This document shows, in pieces, positions 32,701 through 43,985 of a stretch of DNA of 64,000 nt; positions within the stretch are counted from its first letter, which is position 1, and each line of letters opens with the position of its first letter. Position numbers and translations under genes: made by a program. The stretch lies in contig OY725494.1 in NCBI GenBank assembly GCA_963281255.1, forward strand, positions 4,353,934 to 4,417,933, in the 5' to 3' direction. The stretch comes from Aphrocallistes beatrix. Taxonomy: Eukaryota > Porifera > Hexactinellida > Sceptrulophora > Aphrocallistidae. Under the pieces are notes generated by a model. That model searched no databases. It was not told the DNA's origin and worked only from the letters and a program-made list of their open reading frames with translations.

Positions 32701-35700
32701 TCTAAAATCCATATTTTTACTAATTTATATTGCCATCGGTTAACTGCCCTGGAGAGAACCAAAATAAAAGAGCCCTAAAATCGGTTAACCAACCCCAGCC
32801 CTGGTTTCAATAAATTATAGACACTGTCCTTATAATTTTCTTTCCTGTAGGCTCGGAGCAATCTCCTCAACTATCGCATGAGAGGTGCGAAGCTACCCCA
32901 CACTCCCATTCCGGAGCCTCTTCTGCAGGTAGATGGACGGATGACTAAGAGCATGAATGACATTCCTCTTGACTCTTTTGGTAACCAGGGTAGACATGCA
33001 CCCGACTCTTCTGACTCGCTTAGTTTCACAGACGAGGATTCTCTGCCTAAACTACACTCACAGATCCCGCAACATAGGAATAAGGTGTGTACTATAGGCC
33101 TATATGTAGCTACGTTATCAGTGACCTAGGTATCCGTTTGTAAGGATGAAGATTCTAAACAGATAAAATGTCGGTTCAGGGTTTCATCGTTATTTCCATG
33201 AGTCTGAAGATACGCCGCATATGCTTGGATGCACCCCTTCTCCAGTAACCAATACAGCTGATTTAAATTTTAATTTTTACTATTGTGACGAGATATTTGA
33301 GTATATTTTTCCTAGATACACCAGCCAAATTCATTTTTTTACCTCAGAGATCTGAGTTTGAAACCTTTTATCTAGTACATAGAATGTTTCGTAGTTAATG
33401 TATACATTCCATTCCTCCGTTGTTACTACTATGCACGTGCAGGGTGAGTCGAGTAGAGAGGGGCGTGTGGAGGCATCAGGGAGGAGCAGGCATGAGACAG
33501 GAGCTCAGAGAATAGGCGCCAGAATGTCAGGGGAACAAGCCTTACAGCTGCTACCTAGCTACCAGCAGACTATCATACAGCAGCAGCAAGAAATACGGGT
33601 AGGACCCAGGTTCTAATTATAGACTACGATATACTATTCTTAGAACTCAGTTTAGTTGTTGTTTGATTGGCTGGCGGACACTGCGTTTTAATGGAAACTG
33701 TTACCAATGCAACTCTCCTACTCCACTGTCTATCCTGGCCAGTTCATACTCAGCTCATTTGCTGGAAAATTGAATTCCCGAAATGGTTGGATAACAATTC
33801 GAAGTGCACAAAGTATCATCAAAGATCATGAGAGAGCTAGGCACTGCACACATCTCTACATCATCTGAGCTCAGATTATGTACAGAGTTGCTATCAATCT
33901 TGAGCTGTTCTGATATGTTAACTGATGATGTTTCCTGTTGAAATCCTGTTACCTACCATGACCATTAGATCTAAATGGCTGTGTGGATCCTCTTTGGCGC
34001 CAAATAGACGAGATGCGCGGGTAATTTTATTGTACAAAAAGCGGTTGCAGCAGGATTTTTAGTGGTCACAAGTCCTGTGCATTTTCTTGTAACACGGATT
34101 CATTGGGCCTTCTGACTCATGACGTCACGATGCCGTTTGAAAAGTCGAAGTTAGAATGGAATTCACACAGAAAATATTATTGTATCTCCTCGTGTTCCAA
34201 AGCTCTCATCACTTTCAAATTAGATTTTTGTATTAGTTTAAACACTTCAATTGCGAGAATTATTAACTGTTATTTTGCATTTTTTTTAGGATCTTCAATT
34301 AAAAATCAGATCGACGGAACAGACGCACTCTAACCTGATTCAAGCAACTCAGGTAATAAGTTGTAACTTATTCTAAATATAGAACTGCAATTAATTATGA
34401 ACAATGAATTGTAAAGATTAGCATACTATTAATATAATAGATAATATAATGAAAGAGATTATGAGAACTCTTACTTCATTAAGGCTATGTAAACGAAAAT
34501 ACTAATCTTAATAACCGCTGAAATAGATTAATCTCTATCTGGTGGTGTGCCATATGTTAGAAATCAAAAAATAATGACACCAAACACTAATAATAGGATC
34601 CATTCATTCTTCCTTTGAGTTGAGCTAGCGTGTGCACGTTGTTCAGATTACTGTTGTGAGTGTTTGGTGGAGGTATTAACACGTTCCTACGAACATAAAG
34701 TATAATGGCGTCCAGATGGGATGACAGAGTCGACTAGCTTGTAGTTGATTCCTATACTCGGGTAGTTGTGGTAAACCATAGGTAAACTGGTTATGTGGCA
34801 TCAGCTTGAGTTGCATCAAGAGAGTATAGACATTCCAATACAGTAGAAGTTGTACTCAACCACTCGTAGACGATACATTACCATTTTCTGCTTTGATGCT
34901 ATCAATCTTTTTATTTAGCTATGTGTATGTAGTCTAGAGGAGTAGAATAACTATTCTCACAATCTACTGTGGTCGAATGTTGTTTTTCTACCCAATAGAT
35001 TTGTGTAATTATGTTCCACTGTTATCAATAGAATGGTCGTCAGTTGGTAGAATATCTAAATGTCATAACAAGCAGAGAGAGGCAAATCGAGACATTGAAG
35101 CAGAAGTCCAGGTGCGTAGTAGATCATGATGCAATTCTTCTCGTGTTATTCTACACTGGTGATAATGTACGTTATTCCTGATACTCAGCTAATTCTGCAT
35201 CCTTGTAGAGAGCTCCAGATTGGTTTAATGGAATTGGAGAATGAAAAGAATGATGCAGTCGACTTAGCCAAGTAAGTTCCAACATTAGTTCACATTCCAA
35301 ATTGTTAGTTCGTTGTCATGTTATTTCTTGTTCTGCTTAGGGACTTATCTCTTCAATTGACTCGCGCGAAACTAGCAAAAGACGCAGCTCTGAGAACTTC
35401 TCGGTAAGCAATTTAATGCATACACGAAATGGTGTGAGGATAGATTAAGTAAGATTCCACGTAATCGTCTACTATTCACCTGCAAATAATGTATGTGTAA
35501 CCTAACTCAACTGTTATGTGGTATTCCTTTTTGAATGTTAGAAGCTATGCTTACATATTTGTAAAGATCAAAGAAAATGTGAAAGATCATCTTCTTCCTT
35601 CAATTAATTCTTTTATATGATTGGTGCTTAGTTGTTTGACGTCGGCTATCTTAATCAGATTTCATTTGTGTCAGAGTATGCATATTGATTTAGACAGCTG

Positions 35701-38089
35701 ATGGAACAGTTCCCTACCAGACCACCAAGGGAGCAGAGGGAGAACACTCCTGAGAGTTCTGCTCCCTCCACTCCCTGCCAGCCCGAGAACTCTCTCAAAT
35801 CTGTTCCCAGATCAGCTCCTTCATCTCTATCTGGGGACACAAGATCCAACCAATCACGTTACCTCCCTCAACCCCCAGCTAATAAGCAGGGAAGAGCTAC
35901 AACTCCGAAACTTATGTTGGTACGTGTCTTATATAAAAAAATGCAATGGTTTTTTTGTTTGTGCAGAATTGATTGAGGAACTGGGAGATGCTAGAAATGT
36001 GAAATTTGGCACACAGGTAAATAATAATGAGTCTACGATTAAGTTCGAAGATCTCAGCGAAATCTTCACACCTCGCCGAGATCAAAAACAACATCTCCCA
36101 ATAGCACACATCTACCGTAACATTTGTATTAGAATGATTCCACTGAAGTACATTCCTCTCCTACCGTCCCATCTCCATCCTATGAGTCCGCTACTCTCCC
36201 CAAGAGTGTCCAGTTTTTCAAAAAGTCCGTTCAGAGCCAGAAACAGTCAGACATGCTTCCTTCCAAACTCGTAATCAAGAGCAAAACCTCCAGCAAAACA
36301 CCCGATTCAGCTAGCAGACTCCTCACCTCTGTATTCAGGTAGTAGACTCCTCTCCTCTGTATTCAGGTATTAGACTCCTCACCTCTGTATTCAGGTATTA
36401 GACTCCTCACCTCTGTATTCAGGTATTAGACTCCTCACCTCTGTATTCAGGTAGTAGACTCCTCACCTCTGTATTCAGGTAGTAGACTCCTCTCCTCTGT
36501 ATTCAGGTAGTAGACTCCTCACCTCTGTATTCAGGTAGTAGACTCCTCTCCTCTGTATTCAGGTAGTAGACTCCTCTCCTCTGTATTCAGGTAGTAGACT
36601 CCTCTCCTCTGTATTCAGGTAGTAGACTCCTCACCTCTGTATTCAGGTAGCAGACTCCTCACCTCTGTATTCAGGTAGTAGACTCCTCACCTCTGTATTC
36701 AGGTAGTAGCCTCCTCACCTCTGTATTCAGGTAGTAGCGCTGTACTAGAGTCGAGCACATCCTATATTGCACTTGTTAATAGAGCTCCTAGTATAGCTAG
36801 TATAGGAGATGTCTTGTGTCATGATCGATGTCGAACGTACGTAGATACTCCTCGCTCCTGCGAACGAAATATTTGATGCATTGGTTGAATTTTTAATGCA
36901 ATGTTTTGGAATGGCTACTAGCTGCTTACTCTTCAAAAAGTTTTGTCTTTATCTTCTAGATCCAAACGAGATTCAACTCCCATCAATGGAGTAAATAATG
37001 AAATATCTCCACTGCCCCAATCTCTGGAGATGACGTCATCAGCACATGTAGGGAGAGGTGCAGAGGTTCATAGGACGAGATCTGACAGCCAACCAGACCC
37101 CTCCACTCCAGGAGCTAAGTCTCTAGACCTAATCAGAGATAACCAATCAGTAACTCCAACTTCTAGCACGAACTGCGAGTACATCGCTAGCGATGGAGCC
37201 AGTGTGGATAGCATGGGGAAGAGAGCTCTATCGATGTCGACACTGGCTTCTGGATTGGGATTCAAAGGGAAACAGAAAGAGAAGATTGTGAAGAAGAAAG
37301 TTAAGTCAGCTGAAGAGCAAGTGAAAGTGAGCGGAAACAACAAAGTTCATAAGCGATTCTCTTCCCTCAATTCTCTCCCAAACGCGTTTAAGCGCTCTCC
37401 CAAGTTGGAAGAGAGAGACAAGAAGAGGAAGGAAATACCTGGAATTCCTGACTCCAGTAAAAAGGTAATTAAACCTATCTATGTTACAGTTAAAACGTCA
37501 ACAATTAATAAGCACCTTGATACACTTGTTCTCTACATTATGGTTGTGGCAAGTGGCACAAGGTGACACAGGTGCTAGTAAAATTTAGAAAAGATAATCT
37601 ATGGGAAGCTCTTAAACTGAACTAGATTTTCAGTAGCTGTGGTTTGAATGAATTATCTTCCAAGGATAGTTTCATTTTAGTATTTTTCTGATGCAAATCA
37701 TTATAGTGCTCAAATGCTTTTGGCAGGCAAGTGAAATTCCAGCCATTTTCCATCCGTTATATATGTACATAATTCCCATACGTTATTATGCATAATTTAT
37801 GGACATTCTTTTGTTGTTCTAGGAGAAGCGTAAAGGTCGATTTAGTGATGACGCACTCGAAATAGAATTCAAGCACATTTCAGACATAATTACTCCGATC
37901 CAGGACAGTAAAACAGGGCGAACATCCGACAAATTCAGACTCTCTCTAGCCTCTCTTCCCATTTCTGAGCGATCAGAGACTTCCTCCCCCACAGAAGAAT
38001 TCCATTCCTTGGTCCGGAGTAAGAAATTGGGAGACATCAACACCCTAGCTAACCTCTCTACTCAATCTTCTCCTCCCTGGAATTCGTGA
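29721..38089 (+). CDS. Coiled-coil, Ser/Pro-rich protein, 11 exons, function unknown
   Basis: Exons by GT-AG sites and phase: 29721-30077, 32851-33084, 33443-33598, 34290-34352, 35032-35111, 35209-35271, 35341-35403, 35694-35919, 36133-36338, 36960-37464, 37823-38089. The sum is 2220 nt, giving 739 residues plus stop, and every phase matches. Residues about 45-120 form a helical, Leu/Lys/Glu-rich coiled coil. A Ser/Asp-rich linker follows. About 235-345 form a second coiled coil spread over five exons, four of them short (63-80 nt). The remainder is Ser/Pro/Lys-rich and likely disordered, with basic runs such as KEKIVKKKVKSAEEQ. There is no membrane segment. The 5' start is uncertain: exon 1 could begin at an acceptor near 29749, and Met before ELERIKKLEDI is another candidate. 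I do not recognise the family; a cytoskeletal or scaffold role would be a guess. Confidence 0.75.
30587..30710 (-). ncRNA. tRNA-like Pol III unit 1 (diverged)
   Basis: Minus-strand unit with outer ends AAGGAGG/CCTCCTT and a 10-bp inner clamp AGCGATCTGC/GCAGATCGCT that is perfect here and differs in sequence from the other units. The acceptor-like stem TTCTTTT/AAAAGAA is seven of seven. The D-like stem GTTT/AAAC is perfect. The anticodon-like loop CCTACCT lacks the usual U33. Terminator is T4. A conserved TATA-like block lies about 25-30 bases upstream. Confidence 0.6.
30824..30947 (-). ncRNA. tRNA-like Pol III unit 2 (Tyr-type GTA loop)
   Basis: The core at 30849-30920 folds as a cloverleaf. 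Acceptor TGACTTT/AAAGTAA pairs six of seven; D stem GTTT/GAAC; anticodon stem TACGA/TTGTA with loop CTGTAGA (triplet GTA); T stem CCGGG/CCCGG with loop TTCAATT. The A-box is TGGTTTATTTGG and the B-box is GGGTTCAATTCCC. The core is clamped by an outer stem that ends in AAGGAGG/CCTCCTT, followed directly by TTTTT. A TATATAAT block sits about 25-30 bases upstream. An ordinary tRNA has no such clamp, and the acceptor carries a mismatch. Confidence 0.7.
31065..31188 (-). ncRNA. tRNA-like Pol III unit 3 (GAA triplet)
   Basis: Same layout as unit 2. The loop is CTGAAGA, so the triplet is GAA, with stems unchanged. Outer clamp and T5 terminator kept; TATATAATG upstream. Confidence 0.7.
31319..31442 (-). 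ncRNA. tRNA-like Pol III unit 4 (TTG triplet)
   Basis: The anticodon-like arm is TACAT/TTGTA with loop ATTTGGC (triplet TTG); one closing pair is lost. A and B boxes, outer clamp and T5 are kept. ATATAATG upstream. Confidence 0.65.
31563..31681 (-). ncRNA. tRNA-like Pol III unit 5 (GTG triplet)
   Basis: The loop is CTGTGGC (triplet GTG) with stem TACGA/TTGTA intact. The D loop has lost about five bases (TTTGAAC), so the A box is damaged. B box, clamp and T5 are kept. Confidence 0.6.
31801..31926 (-). ncRNA. tRNA-like Pol III unit 6 (TTG triplet)
   Basis: The anticodon-like stem TACAA/TTGTA is perfect, with loop CTTTGAA. The acceptor GAACTTT/AAAGTAC has G-C at the first pair where other units have T-A, a compensatory change. 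The T-loop is TTCAAAT. Clamp and T5 are kept; the TATA block is weaker. Confidence 0.6.
32448..32803. mobile_element. hAT-like MITE in the same intron
   Basis: Ends CAAGGCTGGATTCGGTTAAC and GTTAACCAACCCCAGCCCTG. Flanks share GTTTCAA. The interior has repeated CGGTTAACC motifs. Confidence 0.6.
35927..36110 (+). mobile_element. 5' fragment of a Helitron-like element
   Basis: TCTTATATA start, then GAATTGATTGAGGAACTGGG and GTGAAATTTGGCACACAGG, also present in 47376-47597 and 57690-58748. It lies in intron 8 of the coiled-coil gene. Confidence 0.5.
36311..36738 (+). repeat. 28-bp minisatellite spanning an exon-intron junction
   Basis: Fifteen units of 28 bp in exact register (the GTATTCAGG motif begins at 36331 and every 28 bases to 36723). 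The consensus is GTAGTAGACTCCTCACCTCT followed by GTATTCAG. Exon 9 ends at 36338 inside the first unit. Each unit contains a pyrimidine-rich stretch, then CAG followed by GTAGTA, so every unit looks like a 3' splice site fused to a 5' splice site. Confidence 0.9.
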
Positions 38090-38280
38090 CACCTTAATTC
38101 GATTCTTGCTCCAGCCAATCAATCAGATGTACTAATTACTCTGCTCTGACTAATCTTAATATCTGTCCATGCATCACTTATTTTGTATGTCAATCAAATC
38201 AATTCATTCTAAGCAATCAGATTTAGATCAGTTAAATCATTATGTTAACCCAGGATGGCTTGGGTTATTTCTATTTATAG
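38090..38280. other. 3' flank of the coiled-coil gene
   Basis: No AATAAA close to the stop; nothing else seen before the Helitron-like element. Confidence 0.35.
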
Positions 38281-39890
38281 TAAACAAGCGCGCTTCGCTT
38301 GCTTGCGCTGCGCGCCTGGCGGACACTTTGTGTCCGCCGGAGGCTCCCTTCGGTCACCTGGAGGTAACATTGGTTAATTAAACGGGATATATCATCTCTA
38401 AATATGTACATCCATAGCCTACTCTAATAATGCCTCACAGTAGACTGAAAATCATGGACTAGGGATGAAGTAATAGCCGAATGGATTAATACACGATTAG
38501 CCTGAAATCGTTAACCATGCAGAATAGGCATTAAGAATATATTACCAGCATATATAAACATGGTATCAAAGTACATATATCCGTTGGAAAAATTTCGATT
38601 AGTCATCATATCATTCCGCAACAGGTCATTCTAAGGACAATTTTAGCGATTTTATAAGCTGTTTTAACCCTATTTCTAAATGGTATTAAGGTGTGATTTT
38701 TGTGTAGAACCAAGATTAGTACGAGTTGATTTGAAAAATTTATAATTTTTCAATGGAATGTTGTTACATTCCTGCGTTGCTATGGTAAAGCATTTTGGTC
38801 AGTTTGGGCCATTTCGTGCAAACTGTAGTAGCTAGATCTTCAAATTCGATCGTGTTTGATAGGCAATGGCCTACTTCCTATTAGGTGTTAATACAACTTG
38901 AACTTCTAAATTCAACGAGTTTTGAGTTATGGGTTGTTTTAAGAATGTGACCAAAACACTAAATTGTCTCATAACTCTATAGTCTGTGAATTTAGAAGTT
39001 TAAATTGTATTATTAACTAATAGGAAGTAGCCAATTGCCTATCAAATAAAATCAAATTTGAAGACCTAGTTCTTACAATTTGCAGGATATGGCCCAAACT
39101 GACCAAAATGCTTTACCATAGCAACGCAGGAATGTAGCAACATTCCATTGAAAAATTCAAAATTTTTCAAATCAACTCGTACTAATCTTGGTTCTACACA
39201 AAAATCACACCTTAATATCATTTAGAAATGGAGTTAAACCAGCTTAGAAAATTGCCAAAATAGTGCTTAAAATGACCTGTTGCGGAATGATATGATGACG
39301 AATCGAAATTTTGACAACGGATATATGTTATTTGATGCCATGTTTATATATACTGGTAATACATTCTTAATGCCTATCCTACATGGTTGACGACTTTAGA
39401 CTAATCGTGTATTAATCCATTCGGCTATTACCGCATCCTTGGTTATTTTACTGTGAGGCATTATTAGAGTAGGCTATGGTACATCTTAGTTTTAAAATCG
39501 ATATCACTCGAAAAAACACCAAATTTGTCAATTTTTAAAATTTTGATGAGTAATGATGACGTCATAGCAAAGTGATGAGTCATCATTTTTTAATGATAGT
39601 TGCATCATATGTGAGGTATGTTAATATACAGATTCTATTAAAATTTCAGCCTTCTATCTCCTATAATGGCTGAGTTATGCCCGAATAACTGTGTTGCTTA
39701 ACTTTTAAAAATGTGACAATGACGTCATAATTCCATGATGAGTCGACATCTGAACTCAGAACTTACTGGAGCCATAGCCAAAAGACTCCCACATGCCAAA
39801 AATCAGCCTTCTGCGCCCGGCAGTTTCTTCAATCAATTCGTTACAGAGATATATACGTATATATATATATATACAATAATCGAGTTTTAA
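38281..39890 (-). mobile_element. Helitron-like element split by a foldback insertion
   Basis: The 3'-type end is at the left (AAGCGCGCTTCGCTTGCTTG, then GGCGGACAC...GTGTCCGCC hairpin). The part 39490-39890 carries GATGAGTCATCATTTT and GGAGCCATAGCCAAAAGACT blocks, shared with 63563-64000. Between them lies the palindrome 38404-39487. The right boundary is approximate and ends near a TA microsatellite at 39855. Confidence 0.5.
38404..39487. mobile_element. Foldback palindrome of about 1.08 kb
   Basis: Two arms of about 540 bp are inverted copies that meet near 38945. Examples are CATAGCCTACTCTAATAATG at the left with CATTATTAGAGTAGGCTATG at the right, and GCATTTTGGTCAGTTTGGGC with GCCCAAACTGACCAAAATGC nearer the centre. 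No long open frame. Confidence 0.85.
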
Positions 39891-41266
39891 TTATAGTAAA
39901 TACCCCGAATTTGTATGGCATCCCCGCCCAAAATGGCTTAAACTGGAAATGACGCGACACATTCCAGGGACAACGGAAGGATAATATTATTAAATAGGAC
40001 TTTATTGGGCATTTTAATCTCCTAAAAATAGTGACTACTCAGTGTGTAATGCGTTCTCTGAAACTCGCTGATGCACAAATAAAAGTCAATTTTTTTAAAA
40101 TTTCCATTTTCACTGAAACTAACGATTTCATTGATACATTGGTGTAACATAAGTGAGCAATCGATTTGCATTTATACAATTTTGTCTTTCAACATGAAAC
40201 AGCTACTAGAGGTGTTTACAAGTTTTTAATAATTATACAGTGGAGTCTGCCTATTAATAGCTCCTCTATTAGTAGCTTTGCTCTTAGCAACCAATTTTCA
40301 AATCCCAATGTAGATTTTGTATTAATAATGTTTTTCCTATTAGCATTTTTTTGTGAACAAAACTTGACAGATTCTGGTATTTTGTTTTAGTGAATCTACA
40401 ACATTCTTATTAACTTAGAATGTTAATCGGAGGTCATGTTACTGGAATATTTATTCTTGTGGGAGTTGTTTGTTTAATTTATTTTGTTGAATAATGACAA
40501 CTTATTTGCTCATCATTAAAATATCTCTTGAGAATCCACAACTTCTCGCGATCTGAGAATTTTATTCCAAAACATGAATGAAATGGACAAAAATCACGGA
40601 AGTCTTTTCGAGGTTTGTATGCTAATGCAATTGTTAACTTATTTTACTTTTATACACCTATTATATATATATGTGTCTATTTTATTCATGTTGCAATTAT
40701 TTTGATAATTCTTATGACTAGTATAATCCCATCCAACAGTATTCGTACACCCCAATAGTAATTGCATTATAGTTATATTTCTAGTACTATTTATGAATTA
40801 TTCATGAAGGCAATAACATACTGTAACATTAGTTCCATATTGCATTAATTCCTGAAAGTTTGCATTATTAATTACGGACTTTATTTGTATTATATTTATT
40901 TGTACTTTACTTTTATTTAATGACAATTGCAAATTCTCTTTTTGCTAAAAATTTGGATTCAAAAATTAACAGAATTCTAACCCAAATTAGGTTTGACAAC
41001 TCAATATTATATTTATTCTTAGAAATTTGTTAAAATTTATCCCTCTTTTTATTACTCTATCCCTAACAATTCTATATTTCTACTATATACTCAGGATAAA
41101 CAGGTTAGAAGTTATATTAAAAACTTGTTAAGTCAGACATACATTCACACAGGTATTAAGAACACTAATAATTCCTAGGATTAGTATACGTCACAAGAGA
41201 AGTTATTTATAGTCACAAGAAATTCACTCCATTGGTCGGTTTGAACTTTTTCTTTAGTGGCCCTCC
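39891..41266. other. Intergenic; interspersed repeat at 39890-39970, no gene seen
   Basis: The block with TGGCATCCCCGCCCAAAATG and AACTGGAAATGACGC also occurs at 48965-49045 and, inverted, at 60950-61045. A CAGTGGAGTCTGCC end near 40239 looks like half of a pogo-like MITE. Confidence 0.4.
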
Positions 41267-42246
41267 CTACGATCTTCTTTTCTGATTCTTTGGCTTTGCA
41301 GATTCCCATTTAGAGCCATTCTTTCTCTTACAATTTCTCTTTTGGTATTTTAATCTGTCATGTTTTATTTCTTCAATGTTTTCGTCGGTTAAGTTCAAGG
41401 CTCTTTCACAAAGTGTGTCGAATTGTTTCTTATCTTCCTTTCTGAGTTCATCATAGAATCTATGATTTATGGAAAAAGTGCCTTGATTGTAACCAGCATA
41501 TGAGTAATATTTTCGTAATTTCTCAAATTGATTCTGATCTTTAATGCTCACATTTATCTCCTGAACATTAATGTTTTTCTGTTGATTGCAAGGATCGTAA
41601 TTCTCTTGCAAAGTTGGCATTGCAGTTTGTTCCTGGAATGGTGTATACAAATTCCTTGCATTGATTGGCTGGAAATATCCACTCTCGATTGGAATGTTGT
41701 TCTCTTGGTGGTAAATTGAATTTGATTGGTTCGTAAATGCATTAGGGGTCACGTTGTTATACAATGCGGGGCAATCTGGACAATTCGTTGCATACATTTG
41801 TTGGTTATTTGGATTCTCCCAATCGTTACGCCTCCTCTTTCTTGAAGTGTTAATCTCATAATCAGATACTACGTTAGATGCATTATGTGGACGTTTCTGT
41901 TGATTTATTTTTCCCATTCCTGGCATCTGATTGGGCTGCATAGGAGTATAATGAGTTGGAGCATATTCCGCCTGAAAGCTGTTAATTGGGAAAGAACTGT
42001 AAAGTTGGTTTGGTAAAGCAGCGCAGTTAGTAGAATACGGTTCCCCATAATTCCCCAGAAATTCCGTGCTTGTTGTTCGATATGGAGGGTTTGGTTGTGA
42101 GTTGTATTTTGGTGGGAAAGGCTCCTCTCGAATGGATTGTTGTAGTCACAGGAAGGATATTCAGTCGTCCATCCTGAATTCTCATAGTTCGAAAGAAAGG
42201 GGTTTTGTAGGTATGAAATGTAATTTTGATCGTTAAAATGAGACAT
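41267..42246 (-). CDS. Q1: Asn/Gln/Tyr-rich protein with family-like C-terminal domain, one frameshift
   Basis: The first frame (from 42246) opens with MSHFNDQNYISYLQNP and is plausible to the NNPFE motif. The second frame, which overlaps as an open frame and continues to 41267, carries on with Pro/Tyr/Asn-rich sequence and ends in a basic tail. A single missing base near 42125 (the GAGAGGAGCC stretch) would join them into about 326 residues. The C-terminal part has SIKDQNQFEKL, GTFSIN, CERALNL and a basic CKRKNGSK stretch, in the same order as the QDSEL, GT-HG, ALG and SKRKND motifs of the 1-16 kb family. A TATA box lies about 55 bases upstream. It may be a pseudogene, or the missing base may be a sequencing error. 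Confidence 0.6.
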
Positions 42247-42300
42247 GTTTGTGTTTGAATTATATTATTTTACACTTATACTTTAACACCTAAAACATAT

Positions 42301-42307
42301 TTATATA
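42301..42307 (-). promoter_or_regulatory. TATA box of Q1
   Basis: GTATATAA on the minus strand, about 55 bases before the ATG. Confidence 0.45.
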
Positions 42308-43412
42308 CTTTTCCCTACTTAGGTAGATCGGTATGTATAGTGAGGAAATATATTAACCAAATTAACCAACCGCCAGTTTACAGTTCTACTATTTGCACCT
42401 GACTAGACTTTGAACTGATTGGGGATTATAAGTGCTATACGAGTTTATCGTTCCCGTTTATTTTTGTGTAAAATTATTAAAGTAATGATAACTGTGTTAT
42501 CCATCTGTGACTAGCTGCCACTTCATTAATAAAGATAAATTGTGTATTTGTTTATTTTAAAATCGAAATTGTTTGAGCCAAATTCACACAGTTATATACA
42601 ATTTCAGACACCTTTTCTTAACATCTCATCTTTATAAATGTACCGTTCAATTTCATTATTTGACACACTCTTATTTATCACTTAGCTAGCATTTTGATTA
42701 CTCGAAGGTATATATTCTTATGGAGGGTAATTTAATCAACACGAATTTCAATTTTAAATATAGGAAATAGGAAGCCTAAATGTCCACACAATTTAGGGAT
42801 TCGTTTTCGTCTAAAATTTGTATCAGAAAAATATTATTTCGTCTAATCAAGAATCATAACTATCAAATGTATTTACTTATATAGCATTATGTCAGTATTT
42901 TTTGGGTTGGTACTTTTTGCCCTTGTATATACTGTATATTGTGTTGTTATTTCCCTTTTTTAAGTACTGGAGTTTGAAGTTGAAGCATGAGCTATCATAA
43001 ATATCCGCAGATTGCAATTTTTGATTACACATTTGAAAGGATTCGATTGTTCAATATCCGTTTTCCTTGTTTCAAAATTTTTGGAAATTTCAATAGCCTC
43101 CATTTTGCAAGACAGTTCGGTGTTTTAAACTGTTTAATTGACATTGGAATGTATCCTCATGCTTTATAACCATCCATTATTTTCAAAGCACTACGCCATA
43201 TGGCCATATTGAAAGAATGTTGAGTGTTCTCGATCCTTGCTAGATTGTTCTAATTATCACATTATCATTATTTGTATATCTCAAACCTATCATCAAAGGT
43301 CCGCATTTAGTAGCACATTATTAGATACTTGGAAAAATGATTAAAGAATGTAGAGTAGATGTTAATAGGAACATATGATATATGCAAATTGCTGTGTATC
43401 ACATCAGAGTTA
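42308..43412. repeat. Non-coding; 42930-43165 duplicated at 44690-44960
   Basis: The two segments share GATTACACATTTGAAAG and GCCTCCATTTTGCAAG-type blocks with scattered differences and stops in every frame. No gene seen. Confidence 0.45.
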
Positions 43413-43985
43413 GGGTTTTTAATCCCGGTCTAAAATTCCAATCCCGGGATTTCGGGATTGACAAATTCTGAATCCCGGGATTAGTAATTTTCAAGAATTG
43501 GTATGCTAGTATTTGTATATATAACGTGCATATAACGAGACTATTTTTGAATTACGGAAATTGTTTACTACATGAATTCACTGAGCTAATTTCCCACATA
43601 GAGAACGCTTGAAATATTTCCAAATGGGTGCACCTACAAAACTTTGCAAACGATTTTCTCAGCCATCATATAGATATTGTAAATTTGAAGTGTAAGAGTC
43701 ACATACGGTACAAACACTTTTATAATACATCAGAAAGGTCCTTGCAAGTTCAATTTGACCATATTATTAGTATCACAACTTTGTATAGTATATTAATCAA
43801 AGTGTGTTATATATATTGAATCACTATTTCATCCAATTATGGGAAACCCTGTATTTACAAATCAATAGACATTACAACAAATGTGTGATATACGTATAAA
43901 CTGCATTAATCATCAGTCCCGGGATTGAAAAATGAATCCCGGGCTAAAACAAGCCGGGATCCCGGGATCCCGGGATTAAAAACCC
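43413..43985. mobile_element. DNA transposon remnant with GGGTTTTTAATCCCGG ends
   Basis: Inverted ends AGGGTTTTTAATCCCGG and CCGGGATTAAAAACCCT. The subterminal regions have repeated AATCCCGGGATT motifs. It resembles a hAT-type element; the 573-base interior has no transposase frame. Confidence 0.65.

Noticed and set aside
33398-33442. In-frame ATG before exon 3 of the coiled-coil gene as a separate start
   Set aside because: The CAG acceptor at 33442 and phase match with exon 2 make this an internal exon.
36311-36738. CRISPR-like array (28-bp repeats)
   Set aside because: Units are directly adjacent without spacers and cover an exon end in an animal-type gene; this is a minisatellite.
39855-39877. 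TA dinucleotide run as a functional element
   Set aside because: Short simple repeat; common in AT-rich DNA.
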